Positions 36,545-45,356 of a stretch of DNA of 64,000 nt are shown piece after piece. The stretch comes from Pseudomonas sp. LBUM920 (lineage in GTDB: Bacteria; Pseudomonadota; Gammaproteobacteria; Pseudomonadales; Pseudomonadaceae): NCBI RefSeq assembly GCF_003852315.1, contig NZ_CP027762.1, positions 5,871,501 through 5,935,500 on the forward strand, read 5' to 3'. The translations under genes and the position numbers were made by a program. Position 1 is the first letter of the stretch. Each line of letters starts with the position of its first letter. The notes under the pieces were generated by a model. It worked only from the letters and a program-made list of their open reading frames with translations, was not told where the DNA came from and made no database searches.

Positions 36545-37530
36545 AACCCCAGCGTTTCGCGGTAACACCCGGCGAGCCGGCCGGCATTGGTCCTGACCTG
36601 TGCCTGCTGCTCGCCTCGCACCCTCAGCCACACCCCCTGATTGCCATTACCAGCCGTGACCTGCTCCTCGAGCGGGCCGCGCAGCTGGGTGTGGCCGTTA
36701 ACCTGCTGGACGTGTCACCGGGCAACTGGCCCGACCTGCCGGCACCTGCGGGCAGCCTGTACGTTTGGGACACTCCGCTTGCTGCCAAGGTGGTTGCCGG
36801 GCAACTGAACAAGGCCAATGCGCCCTTTGTACTGGAAACCCTGACGCGCGCCGGTCAAGGCTGCATCGACGGCGACTTCGCCGGCATGATCACCGCGCCG
36901 GTACACAAAGGCGTGATCAACGAATCCGGTATTGCCTTTTCCGGCCACACCGAATTCCTCGCCGAGCTGACCCATACCGCTCAAGTGGTGATGATGCTGG
37001 CCACACGCGGCCTGCGCGTTGCACTGGTAACGACGCATTTGCCGTTGCGTGATGTGGCCGATGCGATCACCGCCGAGCGCCTGGAGCGTGTCACGCGCAT
37101 CCTGCACGCCGACCTGCAACAGAAATTCGGCATTGCCCAACCGCGCATCCTGGTCTGTGGGCTCAACCCGCACGCCGGTGAAGGCGGCCATTTGGGCCAT
37201 GAAGAAATCGACATCATCGAACCGACATTAGAGCGTCTGCGCCAAGAAGGCATGGACCTGCGTGGCCCGCTGCCTGCAGACACTCTGTTTACCCCCAAGT
37301 ATCTGGAGCACTGCGACGCAGTGCTGGCGATGTACCATGACCAGGGGCTGCCCGTGCTGAAATACAAAGGCTTCGGCGCCGCAGTCAACGTGACACTGGG
37401 CCTGCCGATCATCCGTACCTCCGTCGACCATGGCACTGCCCTGGACCTGGCGGGCAGCGGCAAGATCGATACCGGCAGCCTGCACGTGGCCCTGGAAACC
37501 GCCTATCAGATGGCCGAGACCCGTATATGA
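36541..37530 (+). CDS. pdxA: 4-hydroxythreonine-4-phosphate dehydrogenase, GTG start
   Basis: Pyridoxal phosphate biosynthesis, NAD-dependent oxidation of 4-phosphohydroxythreonine. It has 329 residues with family blocks FAVTPGEPAGIGPDL, FSGHTEFLAELT, LNPHAGEGGHLGHEE and MYHDQGLPVLKY, which include the metal histidines. The GTG start overlaps the surA stop by 4 bases. Confidence 0.97.
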   Translation: MKPQRFAVTPGEPAGIGPDLCLLLASHPQPHPLIAITSRDLLLERAAQLGVAVNLLDVSPGNWPDLPAPAGSLYVWDTPLAAKVVAGQLNKANAPFVLETLTRAGQGCIDGDFAGMITAPVHKGVINESGIAFSGHTEFLAELTHTAQVVMMLATRGLRVALVTTHLPLRDVADAITAERLERVTRILHADLQQKFGIAQPRILVCGLNPHAGEGGHLGHEEIDIIEPTLERLRQEGMDLRGPLPADTLFTPKYLEHCDAVLAMYHDQGLPVLKYKGFGAAVNVTLGLPIIRTSVDHGTALDLAGSGKIDTGSLHVALETAYQMAETRI

Positions 37531-38339
37531 CTGAGCATTACCAACACCGGGCGCGCAAGCGCTTCGGGCAAAACTTCCTGCACGACGCTGGCGTAATCGA
37601 CCGCATCCTGCGCTCCATCCACGCCAAGCCGGAAGACCGCCTGCTGGAAATCGGCCCGGGCCAGGGCGCCTTGACCCAAGGCCTGTTGGCCAGTGGCGGG
37701 CAACTGGACGTGGTGGAACTGGACAAGGATTTGATCCCGATCCTCAACCAGCAGTTTGCCGACAAACCCAATTTCAACCTGCACCAGGGTGATGCGCTGA
37801 AGTTCGACTTCAACAGCCTCAACGCTGCGCCCAGCAGCCTGCGGGTGGTGGGCAACCTGCCGTACAACATTTCCACGCCGCTGATTTTTCACCTGCTGAA
37901 CAACGCAGGGATCATCCGCGACATGCACTTCATGCTGCAAAAAGAAGTGGTTGAGCGTTTGGCGGCTGGCCCTGGTGGTGGTGATTGGGGCCGTCTGTCG
38001 ATCATGGTTCAGTACCACTGCCGCGTAGAGCACCTGTTCAACGTTGGCCCTGGCGCGTTCAACCCGCCGCCGAAGGTCGACTCGGCCATCGTGCGCCTGG
38101 TGCCTCACGCCGTGCTGCCGCACCCGGCCAAGGATCACAAACTGCTGGAGCGCGTGGTACGCGAGGCGTTCAACCAACGCCGCAAAACCCTGCGCAACAC
38201 GCTCAAGGCCCTGCTCAGCAACGCCGAAATCGAAGCCGCCGGCGTCGATGGCAGCCTGCGCCCCGAGCAACTGGACCTGGCCGCGTTTGTGCGCCTGGCT
38301 GATCAGCTTGCGATCCAGCCCGCGCCGACCGTGGAATAA
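37527..38339 (+). CDS. rsmA: 16S rRNA dimethyladenosine transferase RsmA (KsgA)
   Basis: Dimethylates two adjacent adenosines near the 3' end of 16S rRNA. The 270-residue protein has HRARKRFGQNFLHD, the SAM motif EIGPGQGALTQGL and catalytic NLPYNISTPL. ATG overlaps the pdxA stop by 4 bases. Note that rsmA in Pseudomonas also names an unrelated RNA-binding regulator; this is the methyltransferase. Confidence 0.97.
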   Translation: MTEHYQHRARKRFGQNFLHDAGVIDRILRSIHAKPEDRLLEIGPGQGALTQGLLASGGQLDVVELDKDLIPILNQQFADKPNFNLHQGDALKFDFNSLNAAPSSLRVVGNLPYNISTPLIFHLLNNAGIIRDMHFMLQKEVVERLAAGPGGGDWGRLSIMVQYHCRVEHLFNVGPGAFNPPPKVDSAIVRLVPHAVLPHPAKDHKLLERVVREAFNQRRKTLRNTLKALLSNAEIEAAGVDGSLRPEQLDLAAFVRLADQLAIQPAPTVE

Positions 38340-38355
38340 GCTGTAACTCGATACA

Positions 38356-38449
38356 AATGTGGGAGCGGGCTTGTCCGCGATGGCGGTGCATCAGTTACAC
38401 ATTCAGTGACTGACACTGCGCATTCGCGGGCAAGCCCGTTCCCACATTT
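38356..38449. repeat. REP pair between rsmA and apaG
   Basis: Inverted AATGTGGGAGCGGGCTTG-type arms; the left arm continues TCCGCG and the right CGCGGG, so they have diverged by compensating changes. It interrupts an otherwise tight operon and may act as an mRNA processing or stability boundary. Confidence 0.92.
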
Positions 38450-38570
38450 GCTCAGCGTTATACCGATAACGCTTGCCGGCTGCCCGACACATGTCTGGCC
38501 TAGTGCCCTCCTCATGGCCTAGACTGATCCGCATCTGCTGTCCTCCGCTTTTGCTTTTAAGGCCTCTTGC

Positions 38571-38951
38571 ATGTCCGATCCTCGCTACCAGATCGACGTC
38601 AGCGTCGTCACCCGCTTCCTGGCGGACCAATCGCAACCCGAACACAACCGTTTCGCCTTTGCCTACACCATCACGGTGAAGAACAACGGGCAGGTGCCGG
38701 CCAAGCTGCTGTCGCGCCACTGGGTGATCACCGACGGTGACGGCCAGGTCGAGGAAGTGCGCGGCGCCGGCGTGGTTGGCCAGCAACCGTTGATCGACAT
38801 CGGCGCCAGCCATACGTATAGCAGTGGCACGGTGATGACCTCCAAAGTCGGCACCATGCAGGGCACTTATCAGATGAAAGCCACTGACGGCAAACTGTTC
38901 GACGCTGTCATCGCGCCCTTCCGCCTCGCCGTGCCGGGAGCCCTGCACTGA
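38571..38951 (+). CDS. apaG: ApaG protein (CorD family)
   Basis: A 126-residue single-domain fibronectin-like protein of unclear role, linked to divalent cation tolerance in enterics. The family pattern FAYTITVKNNG, WVITDGDGQVEEV and GSHTYSSG-like GASHTYSSGTVM is clear. Stop and apaH start overlap by one base. Confidence 0.95.
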   Translation: MSDPRYQIDVSVVTRFLADQSQPEHNRFAFAYTITVKNNGQVPAKLLSRHWVITDGDGQVEEVRGAGVVGQQPLIDIGASHTYSSGTVMTSKVGTMQGTYQMKATDGKLFDAVIAPFRLAVPGALH

Positions 38952-39799
38952 TGACGACGTACGCGGTCGGCGACCTGCAAGGCTGCCTGGAACCCCTCAA
39001 GTGCTTGCTGGAGCGAGTTGCCTTCAACCCGGCGAGCGACCGCCTGTGGTTAGTGGGTGACCTGGTCAATCGTGGGCCCGAATCCCTGCAAACCCTGCGC
39101 TACTTATATAGCCTGCGTGATTCCCTGGTCTGCGTACTGGGCAACCACGACCTGCACCTGCTGGCGGCCGGCAATAACATCGAGCGCTTGAAAAAAGGCG
39201 ACACGCTGCGCGAGATCCTCGAAGCGCCGGATCGCACCGAGCTGCTGGAGTGGCTGCGTCGGCAAAAGCTCATGCATTACGACGAAGGCCGCAACATGGC
39301 TTTGGTCCATGCGGGCATCCCGCCCCAGTGGACGGTGAAAAAAGCCCTCAAGTGCGCTGCCGAAGTCGAGAGCGCCCTGGCCGATGACAACCTCTACACC
39401 GCCTTTCTTGACGGCATGTACGGCAATGAGCCGGTCAAGTGGGACAACGACCTTACCGGCGTGGCCCGCCTGCGCGTGATCACCAACTACTTCACCCGCA
39501 TGCGCTTCTGCACCGCCGAAGGCAAGCTGGACCTCAAGAGTAAGGAAGGCGCCGACACCGCCCTGCCCGGCTACAAACCCTGGTTCGCCCACAAGGAGCG
39601 CAAGACCCGTGACACGAAGATCATCTTCGGCCACTGGGCGGCCCTGGAAGGCAAATGTGATGAACCCGGCGTGTTCGCCCTCGACACCGGCTGCGTGTGG
39701 GGCGGCGCCATGACCCTGATGAACATCGACACCGGCGAGCGCCTGAGCTGCCAGTGCGAATCCCCCCTTTCTGTGACACAGCCGGCCGCCAAGCCATAG
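38951..39799 (+). CDS. apaH: Diadenosine tetraphosphatase ApaH
   Basis: Symmetrically cleaves Ap4A to two ADP, and can decap Np4-capped RNA. The 282-residue metallophosphatase has TYAVGDLQGCLEPL, LVGDLVNRGP, VLGNHDLHLLA and FGHWAALEGK metal-binding motifs. It overlaps apaG by one base and is followed 9 bases later by glpE. Confidence 0.97.
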   Translation: MTTYAVGDLQGCLEPLKCLLERVAFNPASDRLWLVGDLVNRGPESLQTLRYLYSLRDSLVCVLGNHDLHLLAAGNNIERLKKGDTLREILEAPDRTELLEWLRRQKLMHYDEGRNMALVHAGIPPQWTVKKALKCAAEVESALADDNLYTAFLDGMYGNEPVKWDNDLTGVARLRVITNYFTRMRFCTAEGKLDLKSKEGADTALPGYKPWFAHKERKTRDTKIIFGHWAALEGKCDEPGVFALDTGCVWGGAMTLMNIDTGERLSCQCESPLSVTQPAAKP

Positions 39800-39808
39800 G
39801 AGCCCGCC

Positions 39809-40138
39809 ATGAGCGAATTCAAACGTATCCCTCCCGAACAAGCCCAGGCGCTGCGCGAGCAAGGCGCGGTGGTGGTCGACATCCGCGATCAGCCGACGTA
39901 TGCCGCCGCGCACATCAGCGGTGCGCAACATTTGGATAACACCAACATTGCCGACTTCATCCGTGCCGCCGACCTCGACGCGCCGGTGATCGTCGCCTGC
40001 TACCACGGCAACTCCAGCCAGAGCGCGGCCGCCTACCTGATCAGCCAGGGCTTCTCTGACGTGTATAGCCTGGACGGCGGCTTTGAGCTGTGGCGTGCGA
40101 CCTATCCTGCAGAAATTGCCTCAGACGATTCGCAATAA
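39809..40138 (+). CDS. glpE: Thiosulfate sulfurtransferase GlpE (single-domain rhodanese)
   Basis: Transfers sulfane sulfur from thiosulfate to cyanide or thiol acceptors. It has 109 residues with the catalytic cysteine Cys64 in the loop ACYHGNSSQSAA. Last gene of the lptD-surA-pdxA-rsmA-apaGH-glpE series. A hairpin (40179-40201, GCGCCGTT arms) lies 40 bases past the stop but lacks a U-tract. Confidence 0.95.
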   Translation: MSEFKRIPPEQAQALREQGAVVVDIRDQPTYAAAHISGAQHLDNTNIADFIRAADLDAPVIVACYHGNSSQSAAAYLISQGFSDVYSLDGGFELWRATYPAEIASDDSQ

Positions 40139-40226
40139 TTTTTTTCACACCCCGCTACCCCGCGTGACGCTTGGGCTCGCGCCGTTTCTGACGAACGGCG
40201 CAGCCAAACTAATTACGTATCCCGCC

Positions 40227-40256
40227 TTGACCTCCCGGATTCCGAACTATCCTTAA
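40227..40256 (+). promoter_or_regulatory. Candidate sigma-S-type promoter for the prkA operon
   Basis: TTGACC at 40227 is followed by CTATCCTTAA at 40247, close to the sigma-S extended -10 (CTATACTTAA). The start would leave a 5' UTR of about 165 bases containing a hairpin with arms CATTGGT/ACCAATG near 40344-40362. The order of genes and known stress control of yeaGH in E. coli fit, but this is a visual call. Confidence 0.4.
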
Positions 40257-40423
40257 GCGCAGGCCATCCGAATCAGGGGAGAGCCGGTACACCGGCGTGC
40301 GGGTCATCGGTAGCGTTTCAGGGTGTTTGGGGGGAAAACGGCCATTGGTTGATCACCAATGACTGCCAGCATCGACTGATTGACCCGGCGTCGGCTCCAC
40401 GTATCGAGCGAGGTGACGACGTC

Positions 40424-42346
40424 ATGAGTATCTTTAGCCACTTCCAACAACGCTTCGCGTCCACACAGCAGGAAGAACTCACGCTGCAAGAGTATCTCGA
40501 GCTGTGCAAACAGGACCGCAGTACCTACGCGTCTGCCGCCGAACGTCTGCTATTGGCGATTGGTGAGCCGGAGCTGGTGGAAACCGCGAATAATTCGCGC
40601 CTGTCGCGAATATTTTCCAACAAGGTGATCCGCCGCTATCCGGCCTTTGAAGACTTCCACGGCATGGAAGAATGCATCGACCAGATCGTCTCCTACTTCC
40701 GCCACGCCGCCCAAGGCCTGGAAGAGAAGAAACAAATCCTCTACCTGCTCGGCCCCGTCGGCGGCGGTAAGTCGTCTCTGGCTGAAAAGCTCAAACAGCT
40801 GATCGAGAAGGTGCCCTTCTACGCGATCAAGGGTTCGCCAGTCTTCGAGTCGCCTCTGGGCCTGTTCAACGCCACGGAAGATGGCGCGATCCTCGAAGAA
40901 GACTTTGGCATTCCACGGCGCTACCTCAACACCATCATGTCGCCCTGGGCCACCAAGCGCCTGGCCGAGTTTGGCGGTGACATCAGCCAGTTCCGCGTGG
41001 TGAAACTCTACCCGTCGATCCTCAACCAGATCGGCGTGGCAAAAACCGAACCGGGCGATGAGAACAACCAGGACATCTCAGCGCTGGTGGGTAAGGTCGA
41101 TATCCGCAAACTCGAAGAATTCCCGCAGAACGACGCCGACGCCTATAGCTACTCGGGCGCGCTGTGCCGGGCCAACCAGGGCCTGATGGAATTCGTGGAG
41201 ATGTTCAAGGCGCCGATCAAGGTGCTGCACCCACTGCTGACCGCCACCCAGGAAGGCAACTACAACAGTACCGAAGGCCTGGGCGCGATCCCGTTCACCG
41301 GGATTCTGCTGGCCCACTCCAACGAATCGGAATGGCACACCTTCCGCAACAACAAGAACAACGAAGCCTTCATCGACCGGATCTACATCGTCAAGGTGCC
41401 CTACTGCCTGCGCGTCAGCGATGAGATCAAGATCTACGACAAGCTGTTGTTCAACAGCTCGCTGGCCAAGGCGCATTGCGCGCCCGATACCTTGAAGATG
41501 CTCGCCCAGTTCACCGTGCTGTCGCGCCTCAAGGAGCCCGAGAACTCGAATATCTACTCGAAGATGCGCGTCTATGACGGCGAAAACCTCAAGGACACCG
41601 ACCCCAAGGCCAAGTCGATTCAGGAATACCGCGACACCGCAGGCGTGGACGAGGGCATGAACGGCCTGTCGACACGTTTTGCGTTCAAGATCCTGTCCAA
41701 AGTCTTCAACTTCGACCCGCACGAAATCGCCGCCAACCCGGTGCACCTGCTCTACGTGCTGGAACAGCAGATCGAACAGGAGCAATTCCAGGCCGAAACC
41801 CGCGAGCGCTACCTGCGCTTCCTCAAGGAATACCTGGCGCCGCGCTATATCGAGTTCATCGGCAAGGAAATCCAGACCGCCTACCTGGAGTCCTACAGCG
41901 AATACGGCCAGAACATCTTCGACCGCTACGTGCTGTATGCGGACTTCTGGATTCAGGACCAGGAATACCGCGATCCGGAAACCGGCGAAATCCTCAACCG
42001 TGTGGCCCTCAACGAGGAGCTGGAGAAGATCGAAAAACCCGCCGGCATCAGCAATCCGAAGGATTTCCGCAACGAAATCGTCAACTTCGTGCTGCGCGCC
42101 CGCGCCAACAACAACGGCAAGAACCCAACCTGGCTCAGCTACGAGAAGCTGCGGGTGGTCATCGAGAAGAAAATGTTCTCGAACACCGAGGATCTGCTGC
42201 CGGTCATCAGCTTCAACGCCAAGGCAAGCAAGGAGGACCAGCAAAAACACAACGACTTCGTCACTCGAATGGTCGAGCGTGGCTACACCGACAAACAGGT
42301 ACGGCTGCTCTCCGAGTGGTACCTGCGGGTTCGTAAATCACAGTAA
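40424..42346 (+). CDS. prkA: PrkA-family serine protein kinase (YeaG-like)
   Basis: A 640-residue AAA+-type kinase, cytoplasmic, implicated in nutrient-stress adaptation. The Walker A motif LGPVGGGKSSLAEKL lies near residue 103, and the C-terminal kinase-like domain includes PTWLSYEKLRVVIEKKMFS. The start at 40424 (MSIFSHFQQRF) has GAGGTG upstream; the frame is open 75 bases further. First gene of prkA-yeaH-spoVR. Confidence 0.94.
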   Translation: MSIFSHFQQRFASTQQEELTLQEYLELCKQDRSTYASAAERLLLAIGEPELVETANNSRLSRIFSNKVIRRYPAFEDFHGMEECIDQIVSYFRHAAQGLEEKKQILYLLGPVGGGKSSLAEKLKQLIEKVPFYAIKGSPVFESPLGLFNATEDGAILEEDFGIPRRYLNTIMSPWATKRLAEFGGDISQFRVVKLYPSILNQIGVAKTEPGDENNQDISALVGKVDIRKLEEFPQNDADAYSYSGALCRANQGLMEFVEMFKAPIKVLHPLLTATQEGNYNSTEGLGAIPFTGILLAHSNESEWHTFRNNKNNEAFIDRIYIVKVPYCLRVSDEIKIYDKLLFNSSLAKAHCAPDTLKMLAQFTVLSRLKEPENSNIYSKMRVYDGENLKDTDPKAKSIQEYRDTAGVDEGMNGLSTRFAFKILSKVFNFDPHEIAANPVHLLYVLEQQIEQEQFQAETRERYLRFLKEYLAPRYIEFIGKEIQTAYLESYSEYGQNIFDRYVLYADFWIQDQEYRDPETGEILNRVALNEELEKIEKPAGISNPKDFRNEIVNFVLRARANNNGKNPTWLSYEKLRVVIEKKMFSNTEDLLPVISFNAKASKEDQQKHNDFVTRMVERGYTDKQVRLLSEWYLRVRKSQ

Positions 42347-42368
42347 GGCAGCGACAGGCGTGTACTGC

Positions 42369-42450
42369 CGGGCCTTTGGCCTGGCAGCTGACCGCTTGTC
42401 TCTAAGCTTCCAGCTCGCGGCTTGAAGCTTGTAACGTGAAGCTGCCCGGA
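42369..42450. repeat. Hairpins between prkA and yeaH
   Basis: Two small inverted repeats: CCGGGCC-TTT-GGCCTGG near 42369 and AAGCTTC...GAAGCTT around 42404-42431, followed by a further AAGCT-like copy. They resemble the AAGCTTCAAGCT-type repeats of fluorescent pseudomonads and may set the relative levels of prkA and yeaH. Confidence 0.55.
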
Positions 42451-42459
42451 GGGCTCCCC

Positions 42460-43731
42460 ATGAGCTATGTGATCGACCGACGCCTCAATGGCAAGAACAA
42501 GAGCACGGTAAACCGCCAGCGTTTCCTGCGGCGTTACCGTGACCACATCAAAAAGGCCGTTGAAGAGGCTGTCAGCCGCCGCTCCATCACCGACATGGAG
42601 CATGGCGAGCAAATCAGTATTCCCGGACGCGACATTGACGAACCGGTGCTGCACCACGGTCGCGGCGGCAAACAGACCGTCGTGCACCCGGGCAACAAGG
42701 AGTTCACCACCGGCGAACATATCCAGCGCCCCCAAGGCGGTGGCGGCGGTAAAGGCCCGGGCAAGGCGGGCAATTCCGGCGAAGGCATGGACGAGTTTGT
42801 GTTCCAGATCACCCAGGAGGAATTCCTGGAGTTCATGTTCGAAGACCTGGAGCTGCCCAACCTGGTCAAACGCAACCTGACCGGCACCGACACCTTCAAG
42901 ACCGTTCGCGCCGGCATCAGCAACGAAGGCAACCCGTCCAGGATCAACATCATCCGCACCTTGCGCTCGGCCCATGCCCGGCGTATCGCGCTGTCAGGCA
43001 GCAGCCGCGCCAAATTGAAACAAGCGAAGGAAGAGTTGGCGCGCTTAAAACGCGAAGAACCAGACAACTTCGGCGATATCCAGGCCATCGAGGCAGAAAT
43101 AGAGAAACTCAGCGCGCGCATTCACCGCGTGCCGTTCCTCGACACCTTCGACTTGAAATACAACCTGCTGGTCAAACAACCCAACCCCAGCTCCAAAGCC
43201 GTGATGTTTTGCCTGATGGACGTGTCCGGTTCGATGACCCAGGCGACCAAGGACATCGCCAAGCGCTTTTTCATCCTGCTGTACCTGTTTCTCAAGCGGA
43301 ACTACGACAAGATCGACGTGGTGTTCATCCGCCATCACACCAGCGCCCGGGAAGTGGATGAAGAGGAGTTTTTCTACTCGCGGGAAACCGGCGGCACCAT
43401 CGTGTCCAGTGCGTTGAAGTTGATGCAGGAGATCATGGCCGAGCGCTATCCGGCCAATGAATGGAATATCTACGCGGCCCAGGCGTCCGACGGCGACAAC
43501 TGGAACGACGACTCGCCGATCTGCCGCGATATTTTGATCAACCAGATCATGCCGTTTGTGCAGTACTACACGTACGTCGAAATTACTCCCCGTGAGCACC
43601 AGGCCCTGTGGTTTGAATATGAGCGTATCGGTGAAGCCTTTGCCGACACTTTCGCCCAACAGCAACTGGTCTCGGCCGGCGATATCTACCCGGTCTTCCG
43701 TGAACTCTTCCAGCGCAGGTTAGTGACATGA
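42460..43731 (+). CDS. yeaH: DUF444 protein YeaH
   Basis: A 423-residue protein with a von Willebrand A-like C-terminal half: the metal-site motif MDVSGSMTQATKD is at about residue 250. A Gly-rich loop (QGGGGGKGPGKAGNSGEG) lies near residue 95. It partners with PrkA in stress physiology. The start at 42460 has CGGAGGG upstream. Its stop overlaps the spoVR start by 4 bases. Confidence 0.93.
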   Translation: MSYVIDRRLNGKNKSTVNRQRFLRRYRDHIKKAVEEAVSRRSITDMEHGEQISIPGRDIDEPVLHHGRGGKQTVVHPGNKEFTTGEHIQRPQGGGGGKGPGKAGNSGEGMDEFVFQITQEEFLEFMFEDLELPNLVKRNLTGTDTFKTVRAGISNEGNPSRINIIRTLRSAHARRIALSGSSRAKLKQAKEELARLKREEPDNFGDIQAIEAEIEKLSARIHRVPFLDTFDLKYNLLVKQPNPSSKAVMFCLMDVSGSMTQATKDIAKRFFILLYLFLKRNYDKIDVVFIRHHTSAREVDEEEFFYSRETGGTIVSSALKLMQEIMAERYPANEWNIYAAQASDGDNWNDDSPICRDILINQIMPFVQYYTYVEITPREHQALWFEYERIGEAFADTFAQQQLVSAGDIYPVFRELFQRRLVT

Positions 43732-45293
43732 CCGCCAAAAAAGAGCATAAGCGCCAACCCATTTCCACCGGCTCCGAGTGGACCTTTGAACTGATCCAGG
43801 CCTATGACCGGGAAATCAGCCGTATCGCGGCGGGTTATGCCCTGGACACCTACCCCAACCAGATCGAAGTGATTACCGCCGAACAGATGATGGATGCCTA
43901 CGCCTCAGTCGGCATGCCCTTGGGTTATCACCATTGGTCCTACGGCAAACACTTCCTGAGTACGGAGAAGTCCTACACACGCGGCCAGATGGGCCTGGCC
44001 TACGAGATCGTCATCAACTCCGACCCGTGCATCGCCTACCTGATGGAAGAAAACACCATCTGCATGCAGGCGTTGGTGGTTGCCCATGCGTGCTACGGGC
44101 ACAACAGCTTTTTCAAGGGCAATTACCTGTTCCGCACCTGGACCGATGCCAGTTCGATCATCGATTACCTGGTGTTCGCCAAGCAGTACATCATGCAATG
44201 CGAGGAACGCCACGGCATCGACGCGGTTGAGGACCTGCTCGACTCCTGCCATGCGCTGATGAACTACGGCGTTGACCGCTACAAACGCCCGTACCCGATT
44301 TCTGCCGAGGAAGAGCGCCTGCGCCAGAAGGAGCGCGAGGAGCACCTGCAGAAGCAGATCAACGACCTGTGGCGCACCATTCCGAAGAAAACCGGGAAAA
44401 ACAGCGATAAAGACAATGCACGCTTCCCCGCCGAACCTCAGGAAAATATCCTGTATTTCCTGGAAAAACACGCGCCGCTGCTGGAGCCGTGGCAGCGCGA
44501 AATCGTGCGTATTGTGCGCAAAATCGCCCAATATTTTTATCCACAGCGCCAGACCCAGGTGATGAACGAAGGCTGGGCGACGTTCTGGCACTACACCTTG
44601 ATGAATGACCTGTACGACGAAGGCCTCGTCACTGACGGCTTCATGATGGAGTTCCTCACCTCCCATACCAGCGTGGTGTTCCAACCCGGCTTCGACAGCC
44701 CGTACTACAGCGGCATCAACCCCTATGCACTGGGCTTTGCCATGTACCGCGACATCCGGCGCATGTGCGAACACCCCACCGAAGAGGATCGCCGCTGGTT
44801 CCCGGAAATCGCCGGCAGCGATTGGTTGTCGACCATCAAGTTCGCCATGAGCAGCTTCAAGGACGAGAGCTTCATCCTGCAGTACCTGTCACCCCAGGTG
44901 ATTCGCGACCTCAAACTGTTCAGCATCATGGACGACGACCTCAAGGACGACCTGCTGGTGCCGGCCATTCACGACGAGCCCGGCTACCGCACCATCCGCG
45001 AGACATTGGCGGCGCAATACAACCTGGGCAACCGCGAGCCCAATGTGCAGATCTACAGCATCGATGTGCGCGGCGACCGCTCGCTGACCCTGCGTCATCA
45101 GCAGCACGACCGCAAACCCTTGGGCGAATCCACTGAGGAGGTACTCAAGCACCTGCATCGGTTGTGGGGCTTCGATATTCACCTGGAAACCCTGCAGGGC
45201 GACCAGGTGATGAAGACTCACCATGTGCCACCGCGCAGCGATCACAGCGACAACGACTACGGCCGCCTGGACCTGGCCGTCGTTCATCTCTGA
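43728..45293 (+). CDS. spoVR: SpoVR-family protein (YcgB-like)
   Basis: A 521-residue cytoplasmic protein named after a B. subtilis sporulation gene, but general in non-sporulating proteobacteria. Its biochemical role is unknown. The conserved N-terminal segment WTFELIQAYDREI and the HACYGHNSFFKGNY and NEGWATFWHY blocks contain conserved His and Glu. Third gene of the operon, coupled to yeaH. Confidence 0.93.
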   Translation: MTAKKEHKRQPISTGSEWTFELIQAYDREISRIAAGYALDTYPNQIEVITAEQMMDAYASVGMPLGYHHWSYGKHFLSTEKSYTRGQMGLAYEIVINSDPCIAYLMEENTICMQALVVAHACYGHNSFFKGNYLFRTWTDASSIIDYLVFAKQYIMQCEERHGIDAVEDLLDSCHALMNYGVDRYKRPYPISAEEERLRQKEREEHLQKQINDLWRTIPKKTGKNSDKDNARFPAEPQENILYFLEKHAPLLEPWQREIVRIVRKIAQYFYPQRQTQVMNEGWATFWHYTLMNDLYDEGLVTDGFMMEFLTSHTSVVFQPGFDSPYYSGINPYALGFAMYRDIRRMCEHPTEEDRRWFPEIAGSDWLSTIKFAMSSFKDESFILQYLSPQVIRDLKLFSIMDDDLKDDLLVPAIHDEPGYRTIRETLAAQYNLGNREPNVQIYSIDVRGDRSLTLRHQQHDRKPLGESTEEVLKHLHRLWGFDIHLETLQGDQVMKTHHVPPRSDHSDNDYGRLDLAVVHL

Positions 45294-45300
45294 AACAGCA

Positions 45301-45355
45301 AAGCCTCCATTGGTCAGGCACAGGCGGTATCCTGTGCCGCTAATGGAGGCTTTTT
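45301..45355 (+). terminator. Terminator of the prkA operon that also contains the cca ribosome binding site
   Basis: Outer stem AAGCCTCCATT (45301-45311) with AATGGAGGCTT (45342-45352), inner stem GGCACAGG/CCTGTGCC with a 6-base loop, followed by TTTTTC. The cca ATG is at 45357, so the Shine-Dalgarno GGAGG (45345-45349) is inside the 3' arm. Confidence 0.88.
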
Positions 45356-45356
45356 C

